NCBI GenBank assembly: GCA_910586995.1
Contig: CAJUKZ010000001.1
Coordinates: 372,001 to 436,000, forward strand
Length of the DNA: 64,000 bases
Direction of reading: 5' to 3'
From: an uncultured Muribaculaceae bacterium
GTDB taxonomy: Bacteria; Bacteroidota; Bacteroidia; Bacteroidales; Muribaculaceae
The position numbers and the translations under genes are program-made. Positions 1 through 8,947 of the stretch are shown piece by piece. How positions within the stretch are numbered: position 1 is the first letter of the stretch; each line of letters opens with the position of its first letter. Below the pieces are notes generated by a model. That model saw nothing but the letters and a program-made list of their open reading frames with translations. It did no database searches and was not told the origin of the DNA.

Positions 1-1274
1 CTTCACGCTACGACAGTTGGCCTGTGATTCCTATAGACAGCATGTATATGGCTAAAGGCCAGCCCGTAACGGCTACTATAAAATACTATGCCAATAAAGG
101 GAATGTAGAGCGTACAATGATATATGATGAATCCGGTAATATGCTGATAGAATTATGGAACACACCGCGCGGAGGATATAGCCCGGATACGTTGCTGTAT
201 TCTGAAACAGGAACCCCACTTGCCTATTTCTCTATCAATAAGCAAGGTCCAGTAAAAGGCAAGAGTCCCGAATTTATACGCAAAAACCTTATTGATGCGG
301 ATGAACTCTCTATTGATAAAGAGAGTTGTGATGAAAGCGGAAACTGGACTTATGCACATGCTCCTGAATTCGGCACTATTAAAAGAAAGATGGTCTATGA
401 AAACGATCCAGCGCTTCGGGAAATTGTCGAAAGATATAGCTTGCGGCGTGCTGAATACAGTGATCAGGAGGTAAGTGAAAGCAATTCCGCATTCCTTGGA
501 ATATTTCCGGGAGAAATGGCTATGACCGGTATATGTGCACTTGTTATAGGTATAATTGCATTTCTGCTACTTAAAAGATTGCCTTTCAAGTTCAATTATG
601 AGATTGCCTCAACCATATCGGCAGTTATTGCGGGTATCGGACTTGTGATGTATTACCAAAGTTTGTCGCAGGATATGGATCAGTACGGTAGTTTCATCAT
701 GTACTTTAGTCTCATGCTTGGTGTGGCAGTATGTATATTCCTCGACAAGTGTATTTCTGCCATGACATATGACAATCGGTATACCAATTCCGATATTAAG
801 ACTGTGGGAATGATATGGGCTGTATTCATTACAGTAGTGGCTATATATCCGTTGTTGAATATATGGCTTTGGACGTGGCTGGCAATAATGCTCTGCTGGA
901 TTCCCGGTTTTGTGGTCTACATGATGATTGTGGAATCAGTAGTCGAAAAACGTTGTCCAAAATGTCATTCGGCGGATTCGGTCTATGTAATGGACATTGT
1001 GGACGATGGAAAGACTTTGACGGAAACAAATACTCAGACCACTACGCGAGAATCAAAGCCTCACAACATCTCTAAAGGTCTTGGTGGCATCAAGTTTCGC
1101 ACTACCGAACGGGAGACGACAAGAGTCAAGACAAATACGTATAAATATCTGTTGGTACGCTATGCGTGTCGCCATTGCGATTATCGGGAAGATAAGCGTA
1201 AGAAAGGAGATCTGTTGAAAAGCACTGATTCATCCCTTACCACAACGTCAGAGAAGCGTTGGCGTGAGAAATAA
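1..1274 (+). CDS. Hypothetical multi-pass membrane protein with split zinc ribbon (5' end outside window)
   Basis: I do not recognise this gene. The reading frame is open to the left edge, so the GTG at 24 is probably not the true start and the gene begins upstream. Counting residues from that GTG, the soluble N-terminal part (about 1-160) has tyrosine-rich segments such as MIYDESGN and KMVYEND that loosely resemble short beta repeats. About four or five hydrophobic segments follow (roughly 165-305). The C-terminal cytoplasmic-looking tail holds two cysteine pairs, CPKC near residue 315 and CRHC near residue 385, separated by about 65 residues rich in Thr, Arg and Lys. This spacing suggests one zinc ribbon interrupted by an insertion. 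The downstream gene has its own promoter, so the two are probably separate transcripts. Function unknown. Confidence 0.75.
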   Translation, partial: SRYDSWPVIPIDSMYMAKGQPVTATIKYYANKGNVERTMIYDESGNMLIELWNTPRGGYSPDTLLYSETGTPLAYFSINKQGPVKGKSPEFIRKNLIDADELSIDKESCDESGNWTYAHAPEFGTIKRKMVYENDPALREIVERYSLRRAEYSDQEVSESNSAFLGIFPGEMAMTGICALVIGIIAFLLLKRLPFKFNYEIASTISAVIAGIGLVMYYQSLSQDMDQYGSFIMYFSLMLGVAVCIFLDKCISAMTYDNRYTNSDIKTVGMIWAVFITVVAIYPLLNIWLWTWLAIMLCWIPGFVVYMMIVESVVEKRCPKCHSADSVYVMDIVDDGKTLTETNTQTTTRESKPHNISKGLGGIKFRTTERETTRVKTNTYKYLLVRYACRHCDYREDKRKKGDLLKSTDSSLTTTSEKRWREK

Positions 1275-1303
1275 CAACTTTTGTTATCAGAGAAGCTCCT
1301 AAA

Positions 1304-1335
1304 TTTGTTTTGCTCTCGACTTATTTGTATATTTG
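1304..1335 (+). promoter_or_regulatory. Bacteroidota-type promoter for the GH20 hexosaminidase
   Basis: TTTG at 1304-1307 and TATATTTG at 1328-1335 match the -33 and -7 elements with a 20-base spacer. Transcription should start near 1342, leaving a leader of about 60 nt before the ATG at 1402. Confidence 0.7.
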
Positions 1336-1401
1336 CACAATTATCAAGCGAATAATCAATTATTTATAAATTCATAACACTACCCAATCTTTCCACACTC
1401 C

Positions 1402-3735
1402 ATGAAAAGAAACATCTTAGGCTCGTTGGTGGCCGTGCTGATGTGCGGTATGCTCGCATGTTCGTGCTCCAGAAAAGAAGCCACTGCCAATTACGATGTC
1501 ATTCCGTTGCCACAGCAGGTGACTCCTGCCGAGGGCGAGGACTTTGTACTCAACGCCTCTACGGTGATAGCCGTACCTGAAGCCGACACTGTGCTCCGCA
1601 AGGATGCAGAGCTGCTTGTTGGTTATCTGACCACCCTTACCGGTCATGCTCCGGAGATTGTTACTGCCGCTCCCGAATCCAATGTGATTGAGCTGAGCCT
1701 TGGCAACGAAAATCCTAATCCCGAAGCGTATACCCTCACTGTTGCCAAAGACAAGATCACAATCTGCGGTACGACGGCAGCCGGCGCATTTTATGGCATA
1801 CAGACATTGCGCAAGTCTATCCCCGAGGCATCGGAGAAGCAGGATGTGAAATTCCCTCCTGTCACTATTTCCGATTATCCGCGTTTCGCATACCGAGGAG
1901 CGCATCTCGACGTCAGCCGACACATGTTCACACTTGATTCGGTCAAGACATTCATCGACATGCTCGCCCTCCACAACATCAACCGCTTCCACTGGCATAT
2001 CACAGACGATCAGGGCTGGCGTATAGAGATCAAGAGCCGTCCGTTGCTGACGGAACTCGGCTCTAAGCGCAACGGCACATGTGTCGGTCATGATTTCGAT
2101 ACTTCCGACTCCATTCCTTACGGTGGATTCTACACTCAGGAAGAAGCCCGCGAGATAGTGAAGTATGCGGCAGACCGTCATATCACAGTCATTCCCGAGA
2201 TAGATATGCCCGGCCACATGCTCGGAGCATTGAGGGCATATCCCGAACTTGGCTGCACCGGTGGCCCGTATGAGGTATGGCAGCGCTGGGGCGTTAGCGA
2301 GGACGTGCTTTGCGCAGGCAATGATTCCGTACTTACATTTATCGACGACGTGCTCGGTGAGATAGTCGACATCTTCCCCTCTGAATACATCCATGTAGGT
2401 GGCGACGAATGCCCGAAGATCCGCTGGCAGGAGTGCGCCAAGTGTCAGGCCAAGGCTAAGGCTCTCGGCCTCAAGGAAGGTCCGAAAGGCACTGTAGAGG
2501 AGCAGCTTCAGAGCTATCTGATACATCATGCAAGCGATTTCCTCACTTCCCGCGGCCGCAAGATGATCGGTTGGGATGAGACTCTTGAGGGAGGACTTGC
2601 ACCGGGCGCGATTGTAATGTCGTGGCGTGGCGAAGAAGGAGCCAAGGCTGCCGCACGCGAGGGTCATGACGCCATCATGACGCCTACAAACTACATGTAC
2701 TTCGACTACTATCAGACTCTTGACCGCGAGGGTGAGCCGGATGCCATCGGCGGATATGTGCCTGTGGAGAAGGTCTATAGCTTCAATCCGACTCCCGACG
2801 ACCTTACAGATGAGGAGAAGGCTCACATCATAGGTGTGCAGGCAAATCTTTGGACAGAATATATCCCCACCTTCAGCGGTGTGCAGTATGCCGAGTTGCC
2901 TCGTATGGCTGCACTGAGCGAAGTACAGTGGACCGCAGCCGACAAGCGCGACTATGAATCGTTCACAAAACGTATTCCGCAGCTTGCCGCCCACTATAAG
3001 GCAAACGGATACAGATATGCCACACATATCTTTAACGTGAATGGAAAGCTGACCCCAAATCCTGAAGGCCACTGCATGGACATCACATTCTCCACAGTAG
3101 ACGATGCTCCTGTTTATTATACGACAGACGGGTCTGTCCCCACTGAATCATCGGCAAAGTACGAAGGTCCGTTCTCAGTGGACTCAACATGTGTGATCAA
3201 GGCCGTAGCCGTGCGTCCTGATGGCAATTCACGTGTCTTCACCGACAGTGTGTCCTTCAACAAGGCCACTTGCCGTTCGATCACACTCGCTTCACAGCCT
3301 CACTCCCGTTATGCCGATGAAGGTGCGCAGGCGCTTGTCAATGGTAAATTCGGCTCAGACAGCTTCACCGCCGGCAACTGGCTTGGCTTTGAGGGCAATG
3401 CGATGGATGCCACAATTGATCTCGGCGAGCCTGTCGAGGTATCGACTGTGACCGTGCGCTGCCTTATTGAACCTGATAGCTGGATATTCGACGCTACCGA
3501 TATTACTGTAGAACTGTCGGCTGATGGCAAGACATTCACTACTGTGGCATCTGAGACTTATCCTGTCGATGGTCCCGGCACACGCGATATTCGCCTGCAT
3601 AAATTCAACTTTGCCGCACAGTCGGCACGCTTCGTGCGTGTGAAGGCCGGCTGCGTTATGGAGATTCCTTCATGGGATTCGCGTGGCAAGGGTAAGCCCG
3701 GCTTCCTCTTTGTAGATGAGATCATGGTAGACTGA
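1402..3735 (+). CDS. Beta-N-acetylhexosaminidase, GH20 family lipoprotein
   Basis: Predicted exo-acting beta-hexosaminidase removing terminal GlcNAc or GalNAc from glycans such as host N- and O-glycans or peptidoglycan-derived sugars. The N-terminus MKRNILGSLVAVLMCGMLAC is a lipoprotein signal with the lipobox cysteine at about residue 20, so the enzyme is probably membrane anchored. Order of parts: GH20b-type N-terminal domain (about 33-160), (beta/alpha)8 catalytic domain (about 165-510) with the family signature HVGGDE placing the catalytic Asp-Glu pair at 335-336, a chitobiase-type C-terminal segment with YYTTDGSVPT (about 560-620), and a C-terminal galactose-binding-like domain (about 640-777). 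GH20 enzymes use substrate-assisted catalysis through the 2-acetamido group. The gene has its own promoter and terminator, so it is probably monocistronic. No SusC/SusD pair is next to it. The precise substrate cannot be told from sequence. Confidence 0.93.
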   Translation: MKRNILGSLVAVLMCGMLACSCSRKEATANYDVIPLPQQVTPAEGEDFVLNASTVIAVPEADTVLRKDAELLVGYLTTLTGHAPEIVTAAPESNVIELSLGNENPNPEAYTLTVAKDKITICGTTAAGAFYGIQTLRKSIPEASEKQDVKFPPVTISDYPRFAYRGAHLDVSRHMFTLDSVKTFIDMLALHNINRFHWHITDDQGWRIEIKSRPLLTELGSKRNGTCVGHDFDTSDSIPYGGFYTQEEAREIVKYAADRHITVIPEIDMPGHMLGALRAYPELGCTGGPYEVWQRWGVSEDVLCAGNDSVLTFIDDVLGEIVDIFPSEYIHVGGDECPKIRWQECAKCQAKAKALGLKEGPKGTVEEQLQSYLIHHASDFLTSRGRKMIGWDETLEGGLAPGAIVMSWRGEEGAKAAAREGHDAIMTPTNYMYFDYYQTLDREGEPDAIGGYVPVEKVYSFNPTPDDLTDEEKAHIIGVQANLWTEYIPTFSGVQYAELPRMAALSEVQWTAADKRDYESFTKRIPQLAAHYKANGYRYATHIFNVNGKLTPNPEGHCMDITFSTVDDAPVYYTTDGSVPTESSAKYEGPFSVDSTCVIKAVAVRPDGNSRVFTDSVSFNKATCRSITLASQPHSRYADEGAQALVNGKFGSDSFTAGNWLGFEGNAMDATIDLGEPVEVSTVTVRCLIEPDSWIFDATDITVELSADGKTFTTVASETYPVDGPGTRDIRLHKFNFAAQSARFVRVKAGCVMEIPSWDSRGKGKPGFLFVDEIMVD

Positions 3736-3765
3736 TCAGGTCTGATCCGCGATACATAACTTTCA

Positions 3766-3809
3766 ATCCCGGCCCTGTCCCTTGGTGGATAAGGCCGGGA
3801 TATTTTTTT
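3766..3809 (+). terminator. Rho-independent terminator after the hexosaminidase gene
   Basis: A perfect 9-bp stem, ATCCCGGCC at 3766-3774 with GGCCGGGAT at 3793-3801, is followed by a run of seven T at 3803-3809. Confidence 0.85.
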
Positions 3810-3859
3810 ACAAGTTCTTAACTTACGCTAATACATCCTGCTTATAGACAAGATTCGGG

Positions 3860-3879
3860 TAAATTTGCGTAAATTTGCG
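3860..3879 (+). promoter_or_regulatory. Tandemly duplicated -7 box upstream of mfd
   Basis: The 10-base unit TAAATTTGCG occurs twice head to tail (3860-3869 and 3870-3879). Each copy holds a perfect TAnnTTTG. No good TTTG lies 19-21 bases upstream of either copy. The ATG at 3883 is only five bases beyond the second TTTG, so use of that copy would give a leaderless or nearly leaderless transcript. Confidence 0.5.
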
Positions 3880-3882
3880 CCT

Positions 3883-6800
3883 ATGGAATTATCCGATCTT
3901 AATATCAAATTCTATACAGCAGCCCGCCGAAAGGCTGTGGAAAAGGCTCTTGGCGGTGATATTGTGTCTGATCCTCCGCGCTTCTGCGCCCTGGCAGGAT
4001 CATCGCGGTCAATGCTGATTGCCAATATAGCCGCTTCCCAACCCGGGCCGATGCTTGTGGCAGGGCGTGACAGGGAAGATGCTGCGGCTCTGTATCACGA
4101 CATCTCGCGCCTGATGGGCGATGAGGCTGTCGAACTGTTTCCTTCCGGCTATTCCCGTCATATCAAATATGCCACACCCGATGCGGAGGCTCAGATAAGA
4201 CGTACGGAGGCTCTCAACCGCTACCTTTCAGATGAAGCCTTGAAGGTGATAGTTACCTATCCGGAGGCATTGGCAGAGAAAGTGATGGACCGTCATATGG
4301 CAGACAGCCAGACATTGACGCTGAGGACAGGAGAAGAACATGATCCGGAAGTAGTGACCGCATGGCTTCACGAACATGGCTTCACACAGGTGGATTATGT
4401 ATATGAGCCAGGCACATATGCCAGGCGAGGATCTATTCTCGATATATTCGGATATTCGCATGAATTGCCTGTGCGTATCGACTTTTTCGGAGATGACATT
4501 GATTCGATCCGTACGTTCAATGTCGAGAACCAGTTGTCGGAACGCAGGCTTGAAACAGCTACAGTCTCGGTGAATATCTCCCGTGGAGACGGCGGAGGAA
4601 TGTCGTTGCTCGAGTTTGTGGACAACGATATATTGATAGCTTCGGCGTCGCTGCGCGATCTGCTTTCAGACGTGCGCGCTACAGCTTGCGATACGGAACT
4701 GAGCCAGTCGGCTGCGGTCGATATAGAGGCTGATACTGACGCCCTGCAGCAACTTGTCGATTTCGATCGATTCGAAGCTTTGTTTGCCAAATGCCGGAGG
4801 TTCGAATTTACTGCGGCCGCCAAGGGAGCGTCCGATACGCGGACTGAGGTGGCATTCAATTGTTCTCCGCAGGGTACGTATAATTCCAATATACAACTGT
4901 TTACTGAATTTTTCGACAGATATGCCGAGGCCGGCTATAAAGCCGCTATCCTTTCCGACAACGCATCGCAGCTTGCAAGACTCAAGGAACTGATCGGCGG
5001 GCAGGACGGTGCGGCACGGTTTACGCCGGTATATCAGACACTTCACGAAGGTTTCGTCGATCACACGACTCATATGTGTGTGTTCACAGACCATCAGATA
5101 TATAGCCGCTATCACCGTTGCGCCGATACGGACACAAGGGCGAGGGCAGGACGTGTGGCCCTGTCACTGAAAGAATTGAAGGCCATAGAGCCGGGCGATT
5201 ATATTGTGCATGTGGATCACGGCATCGGGCGTTTCGGAGGTCTGGTGAGGACATCGGTCAACGGCACACCTCAGGAAATGATAAAGCTGGTCTATCAGAA
5301 CGATGATATAATCTTCGTTTCCATCCATGCTCTGCACAAGCTTGCCAAATACAGAGGCAAGGAAGGTGTGCCCCCGAAGATCAGCAAACTCGGCACAGGC
5401 GCATGGAACAGGATCAAGGAACACACGAAATCCAAACTGAAGGATATTGCCCGCGACCTGATACGTCTTTATGCTGCACGACGCGAGAAAAAAGGCTATG
5501 CATTTTCTCCGGATTCGTATTTGCAGCATGAGCTGGAGGCATCGTTCATATATGAAGATACTCCCGATCAGCTTGAGGCCACAAAAGCCGTGAAAGCCGA
5601 TATGGAGAGTTCAAGGCCGATGGACCGTCTCGTGTGCGGCGACGTAGGCTTCGGAAAGACTGAAATTGCAATCCGGGCGGCTTTCAAGGCTGCTACAGAC
5701 GGAAAACAGACAGCCGTGCTTGTGCCGACAACAGTATTGGCATACCAGCACTACAATACTTTCAAGGAGCGTCTGAAAGATTTTCCGGTGAGGGTAGACT
5801 ATCTCTCGCGTGCACGTTCCGCCAAGCAGACTCGCGAGATTCTTGCCGACCTTGAAGCCGGTAAGATAGATATACTGATAGGCACGCACAAGCTCATAGG
5901 CAAGACCGTTAAATTTCATGATCTCGGCTTGCTTATTGTGGATGAGGAACAGAAATTCGGTGTGGCAGTGAAGGACAAACTCAAGCAGATAAAGGTGAAT
6001 GTAGATACATTGACCATGAGCGCTACTCCTATCCCGCGTACCCTTCAGTTCTCTCTCATGGGTGCGCGCGACCTTTCGTCGATCACAACACCTCCACCAA
6101 ACCGTCATCCCATCATAACTACAGTAAGCTCTCTGAGCGACGATCTTGTAGCTGAAGCCGTGAACTTCGAACTGGCACGCAATGGTCAGGTATTCTTTAT
6201 CAACAACCGCATAGAGGGACTATACCGGCTTGAGGAAATGATACATCGGGTAGTGCCGGACGCACGTGTCGCCGTAGCGCACGGGCAGATGCCCCCCGAA
6301 CAGCTTGAACAGTTGATAATATCCTTTGCCGCACATGAATACGACGTACTGCTATCCACCACAATCATAGAAAGTGGTGTAGATATGCCTAATGTCAATA
6401 CTATTGTGGTCAACAACGCGCAAAATTTCGGTCTCAGCGAGTTGCATCAGTTGCGCGGCAGGGTAGGCCGGTCGTCGCGCAAGGCATTCTGCTACCTTCT
6501 CGTTCCTCCGGAAGTGACGCTCACTCCGGTTGCACGACGCCGTCTGCAGGCCATTGAAAGTTTTTCTGAACTGGGCAGCGGCATACACATTGCCATGCAG
6601 GATCTTGACATCCGTGGTGCGGGAAATCTGCTCGGGGCTGAGCAGAGCGGCTTCATTGCCGACCTGGGCTATGAGACTTATCAGAAGATATTGAAAGAGG
6701 CTGTCATGGAACTCCGCAACGAGGAGTTTGCCGATGAATTCGCCGAAGCAAACAATGCCGAAGGCTCAGAAACGGAGTATGTCACAGACTGTGTGATAGA

Positions 6801-7245
6801 GAGTGATCTCGAACTGTTGCTGCCGGCCGATTATGTGCCGCAGGAAAGCGAACGGATCGCACTGTATCAGGAACTCGATGGTATCGACAGAGACAGCGAT
6901 ATAGAGGCATATGCGGGTCGTCTGCGCGACCGTTTCGGGCCTATACCGCCTTCAGCCGAGGAACTGCTGAGAGTACCGCGCATCAGGCGTATAGCCCGCA
7001 GGCTCGGTATAGAGAAAGTGGCGCTGAAGCAAGGTGTTATGTATACTTATTTTGTCGACGACACGAATATAGCCTACTACCAGTCGCCTATGTTCGGCAA
7101 GATGCTGAGTTATCTCCAGGCGCATCCCCGGCGGGTGAAGATCAGGGAAGTCAACCGTCGCCGTTCCTTTGCCATAGCCAATGTCCGCAGCACTGCCGAT
7201 GCCGTGTCTATACTTGATGAGATAATGATGCTTCCTTCTGCTTAG
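3883..7245 (+). CDS. mfd: Transcription-repair coupling factor Mfd
   Basis: Mfd releases RNA polymerase stalled at DNA damage and recruits UvrA for nucleotide excision repair. At 1120 residues it has the usual family size. Visible parts: a UvrB-like N-terminal module (about 1-330), the polymerase-interacting CarD-like domain starting with GDYIVHVDHGIGRFGGL (about 440-510), superfamily-2 translocase motor with Walker A GDVGFGKTE (Lys592) and DEEQ box at 687-690, and the C-terminal TRCF regulatory domain (about 970-1100). The frame can be opened from a TTG at 3865, but that codon lies inside the -7 box, so the ATG at 3883 (MELSDLNIKF) is chosen. The next gene, cdd, points the opposite way. Confidence 0.96.
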   Translation: MELSDLNIKFYTAARRKAVEKALGGDIVSDPPRFCALAGSSRSMLIANIAASQPGPMLVAGRDREDAAALYHDISRLMGDEAVELFPSGYSRHIKYATPDAEAQIRRTEALNRYLSDEALKVIVTYPEALAEKVMDRHMADSQTLTLRTGEEHDPEVVTAWLHEHGFTQVDYVYEPGTYARRGSILDIFGYSHELPVRIDFFGDDIDSIRTFNVENQLSERRLETATVSVNISRGDGGGMSLLEFVDNDILIASASLRDLLSDVRATACDTELSQSAAVDIEADTDALQQLVDFDRFEALFAKCRRFEFTAAAKGASDTRTEVAFNCSPQGTYNSNIQLFTEFFDRYAEAGYKAAILSDNASQLARLKELIGGQDGAARFTPVYQTLHEGFVDHTTHMCVFTDHQIYSRYHRCADTDTRARAGRVALSLKELKAIEPGDYIVHVDHGIGRFGGLVRTSVNGTPQEMIKLVYQNDDIIFVSIHALHKLAKYRGKEGVPPKISKLGTGAWNRIKEHTKSKLKDIARDLIRLYAARREKKGYAFSPDSYLQHELEASFIYEDTPDQLEATKAVKADMESSRPMDRLVCGDVGFGKTEIAIRAAFKAATDGKQTAVLVPTTVLAYQHYNTFKERLKDFPVRVDYLSRARSAKQTREILADLEAGKIDILIGTHKLIGKTVKFHDLGLLIVDEEQKFGVAVKDKLKQIKVNVDTLTMSATPIPRTLQFSLMGARDLSSITTPPPNRHPIITTVSSLSDDLVAEAVNFELARNGQVFFINNRIEGLYRLEEMIHRVVPDARVAVAHGQMPPEQLEQLIISFAAHEYDVLLSTTIIESGVDMPNVNTIVVNNAQNFGLSELHQLRGRVGRSSRKAFCYLLVPPEVTLTPVARRRLQAIESFSELGSGIHIAMQDLDIRGAGNLLGAEQSGFIADLGYETYQKILKEAVMELRNEEFADEFAEANNAEGSETEYVTDCVIESDLELLLPADYVPQESERIALYQELDGIDRDSDIEAYAGRLRDRFGPIPPSAEELLRVPRIRRIARRLGIEKVALKQGVMYTYFVDDTNIAYYQSPMFGKMLSYLQAHPRRVKIREVNRRRSFAIANVRSTADAVSILDEIMMLPSA

Positions 7246-7272
7246 AGATTACTAAATAAATTCTTAGTATCT
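7246..7272. terminator. Possible weak hairpin between convergent mfd and cdd
   Basis: AGATTACTAA (7246-7255) can pair with TTAGTATCT (7264-7272) with one bulged T. It lies between two convergent stop codons. The stem is AT-rich and no clear T tract follows, so a terminator role is uncertain. Confidence 0.3.
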
Positions 7273-7276
7273 TCTG

Positions 7277-7753
7277 TCAGACTATTTCAGAGAAGCATAG
7301 AGGGAGCAGCGAACGCACAGAGGGGAGTATGTATATCTCCTTTGCGCCGGCGAGAATGACCTTGACGTCAGCGCCTCCGAGAGTCTCGAATTCAAGCAGG
7401 CTCTGGCGGCATGCTCCGCAGGGGGAGATAGGCGATGAGATTTCTTCACCGGAGGTATCGCGCGCAGCAATGGCCAGTGTCACGAACTTGGCCTCAGGAT
7501 AGCGCGAATGAGCATAGAATGCAGTAGTCCGTTCGGCGCAGGTTCCAGATGGATATGCGGCGTTCTCCTGGTTTGATCCGGTCACAACCTCGCCATTGTC
7601 GAGCAGCAAGGCCGCGCCTACCCTGAAATGAGAGTATGGTGCATAAGAACGTAATGTAGCCTCACGGGCGAGATCCACCAGATGACGGTCTGTCTCGTTC
7701 AGTTCTTCGTAGTTCGCTACTTCTATCGAGGTTATAATATCTTTTCGGCGCAT
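7277..7753 (-). CDS. cdd: Cytidine deaminase
   Basis: Deaminates cytidine and deoxycytidine to uridine forms in pyrimidine salvage; cytoplasmic. The 158-residue length fits the small tetrameric class. Zinc and catalytic motifs are intact: TCAER (Cys72, Glu74) and PCGACRQ (Cys112, Cys115). The substrate-binding NQENAAYPSG segment is also present (61-70). It is convergent with mfd, with only 31 bases between the stop codons, and its start faces pheS. A -7 box lies 28 bases upstream of the ATG. Confidence 0.95.
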   Translation of the reverse strand: MRRKDIITSIEVANYEELNETDRHLVDLAREATLRSYAPYSHFRVGAALLLDNGEVVTGSNQENAAYPSGTCAERTTAFYAHSRYPEAKFVTLAIAARDTSGEEISSPISPCGACRQSLLEFETLGGADVKVILAGAKEIYILPSVRSLLPLCFSEIV

Positions 7754-7780
7754 GGTATGTCAATTTTAAGTGAGTGGATG

Positions 7781-7788
7781 CAAAATTA
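7781..7788 (-). promoter_or_regulatory. Candidate -7 box for cdd
   Basis: CAAAATTA on the plus strand reads TAATTTTG on the minus strand, a perfect TAnnTTTG 28 bases before the cdd ATG. No clear TTTG is visible at the -33 position. Confidence 0.4.
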
Positions 7789-7832
7789 GCAATTTGGCCA
7801 GTAAAATAATCCTGTGAATGAGAAAATATTTG

Positions 7833-7840
7833 TAATTTTG
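7833..7840 (+). promoter_or_regulatory. Candidate -7 box for pheS
   Basis: TAATTTTG, a perfect TAnnTTTG, lies 72 bases before the pheS ATG. The -33 element is weak (CCTG at 7811-7814, 18-base spacer). It would drive the pheS-nth-TRIC-GtrA run. Confidence 0.45.
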
Positions 7841-7912
7841 TGCAGTATTAAGAGGTTGTTTAACAAGAATTTTCAAAAAGCCTCCAAGTAACCCCAAACT
7901 TATTATCCACAG

Positions 7913-8932
7913 ATGATTGATAAGATAAACGCCCTCAAGGACCAGATTGCAGCACTTGCGGCCTCCAATGCCGACGAAGTAGAGGCCCTGCGAATAAAAT
8001 ATTTAAGCAAGAAAGGCGAGATTCCTTCGCTGTTCAACGATTTCCGTAATGTTGCGCCTGAAGACAAGCGTCAGGTAGGGCAGGCGCTCAACGAACTAAA
8101 GACTTTGGCTTCGGAGAAAATCAACCAGTTGCGTGAAGCGCTGGAAAACAGTGATGCCGGCGAGGGGCAGCTTGATCTTACACGTCCTGCATCACCCGTC
8201 CGCCTGGGCACGCGCCATCCGTTGTCGCTTGTCCGTGAGGAAATCATCGACATATTCCGCCGTCTTGGTTTCACAATCGCCGAAGGTCCGGAGGTTGAGG
8301 ACGACTGGCATGTGTTTTCGTCGCTTAACTTCGCGGCAGATCATCCTGCACGCGATATGCAGGACACATTCTTTGTCAACCGTATGCCTGACGTATTGCT
8401 GCGCACACACACCTCGTCGGTCCAGAGCCGCGTTATGGAGAACAGCCGTCCGCCTATACGCATTATCTGTCCTGGCAGGGTCTACAGGAACGAGGCTATT
8501 TCGGCCCGTGCCCATTGCTTCTTCCACCAGGTAGAGGCGCTGTATGTTGACCGCAACGTGTCGTTTGCCGATCTGCGCCAGACCCTGCTCTATTTCGCAA
8601 GGGAAATGTTCGGACCAGATACCCAGATAAGGCTACGCCCGAGCTATTTCCCCTTCACAGAGCCATCGGCCGAGATGGATATTTCCTGCAATCTCTGCGG
8701 AGGCAAAGGTTGCTCTTTCTGCAAAGGTACTGGATGGGTCGAGATCCTTGGCTGTGGCATGGTTGACCCCAATGTGCTGGAAGCATGTGGTATAGATCCT
8801 AATGAGTATACCGGCTTCGCTTTGGGTATGGGGGTTGAACGCATAACCAATCTCAAATATCAGGTCAAGGACCTGCGTATGTTCTCGGAGAACGATGTAC
8901 GCTTCCTCGAAGAATTTGAAAGCGCCCACTGA
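7913..8932 (+). CDS. pheS: Phenylalanyl-tRNA synthetase alpha subunit
   Basis: Catalytic alpha subunit of the (alpha-beta)2 enzyme that charges tRNA-Phe. It has an N-terminal coiled-coil arm (about 1-90) and a class II core with GRVYRNE (motif 2), FHQVEALYVD and GMGVERI (motif 3). An internal four-cysteine cluster (CNLCGGKGCSFC, around residue 262) looks like a metal-binding insertion, which some PheS proteins have. Length 339 residues is normal. pheT is not adjacent, so the two subunits are encoded at separate sites, as in many Bacteroidota. nth follows after 15 bases. Confidence 0.96.
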   Translation: MIDKINALKDQIAALAASNADEVEALRIKYLSKKGEIPSLFNDFRNVAPEDKRQVGQALNELKTLASEKINQLREALENSDAGEGQLDLTRPASPVRLGTRHPLSLVREEIIDIFRRLGFTIAEGPEVEDDWHVFSSLNFAADHPARDMQDTFFVNRMPDVLLRTHTSSVQSRVMENSRPPIRIICPGRVYRNEAISARAHCFFHQVEALYVDRNVSFADLRQTLLYFAREMFGPDTQIRLRPSYFPFTEPSAEMDISCNLCGGKGCSFCKGTGWVEILGCGMVDPNVLEACGIDPNEYTGFALGMGVERITNLKYQVKDLRMFSENDVRFLEEFESAH

Positions 8933-8947
8933 TAAACTTTGTGCAGG

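Noticed and set aside
1417..3072. A 551-codon open frame antisense to the hexosaminidase gene
   Set aside because: It lies fully inside a confident gene, has no family resemblance, and long antisense frames are expected from the codon bias of the sense gene.
3865..3882. TTG start of mfd six codons upstream of the ATG
   Set aside because: The codon is part of the -7 promoter box, and the extra residues are not expected in Mfd.
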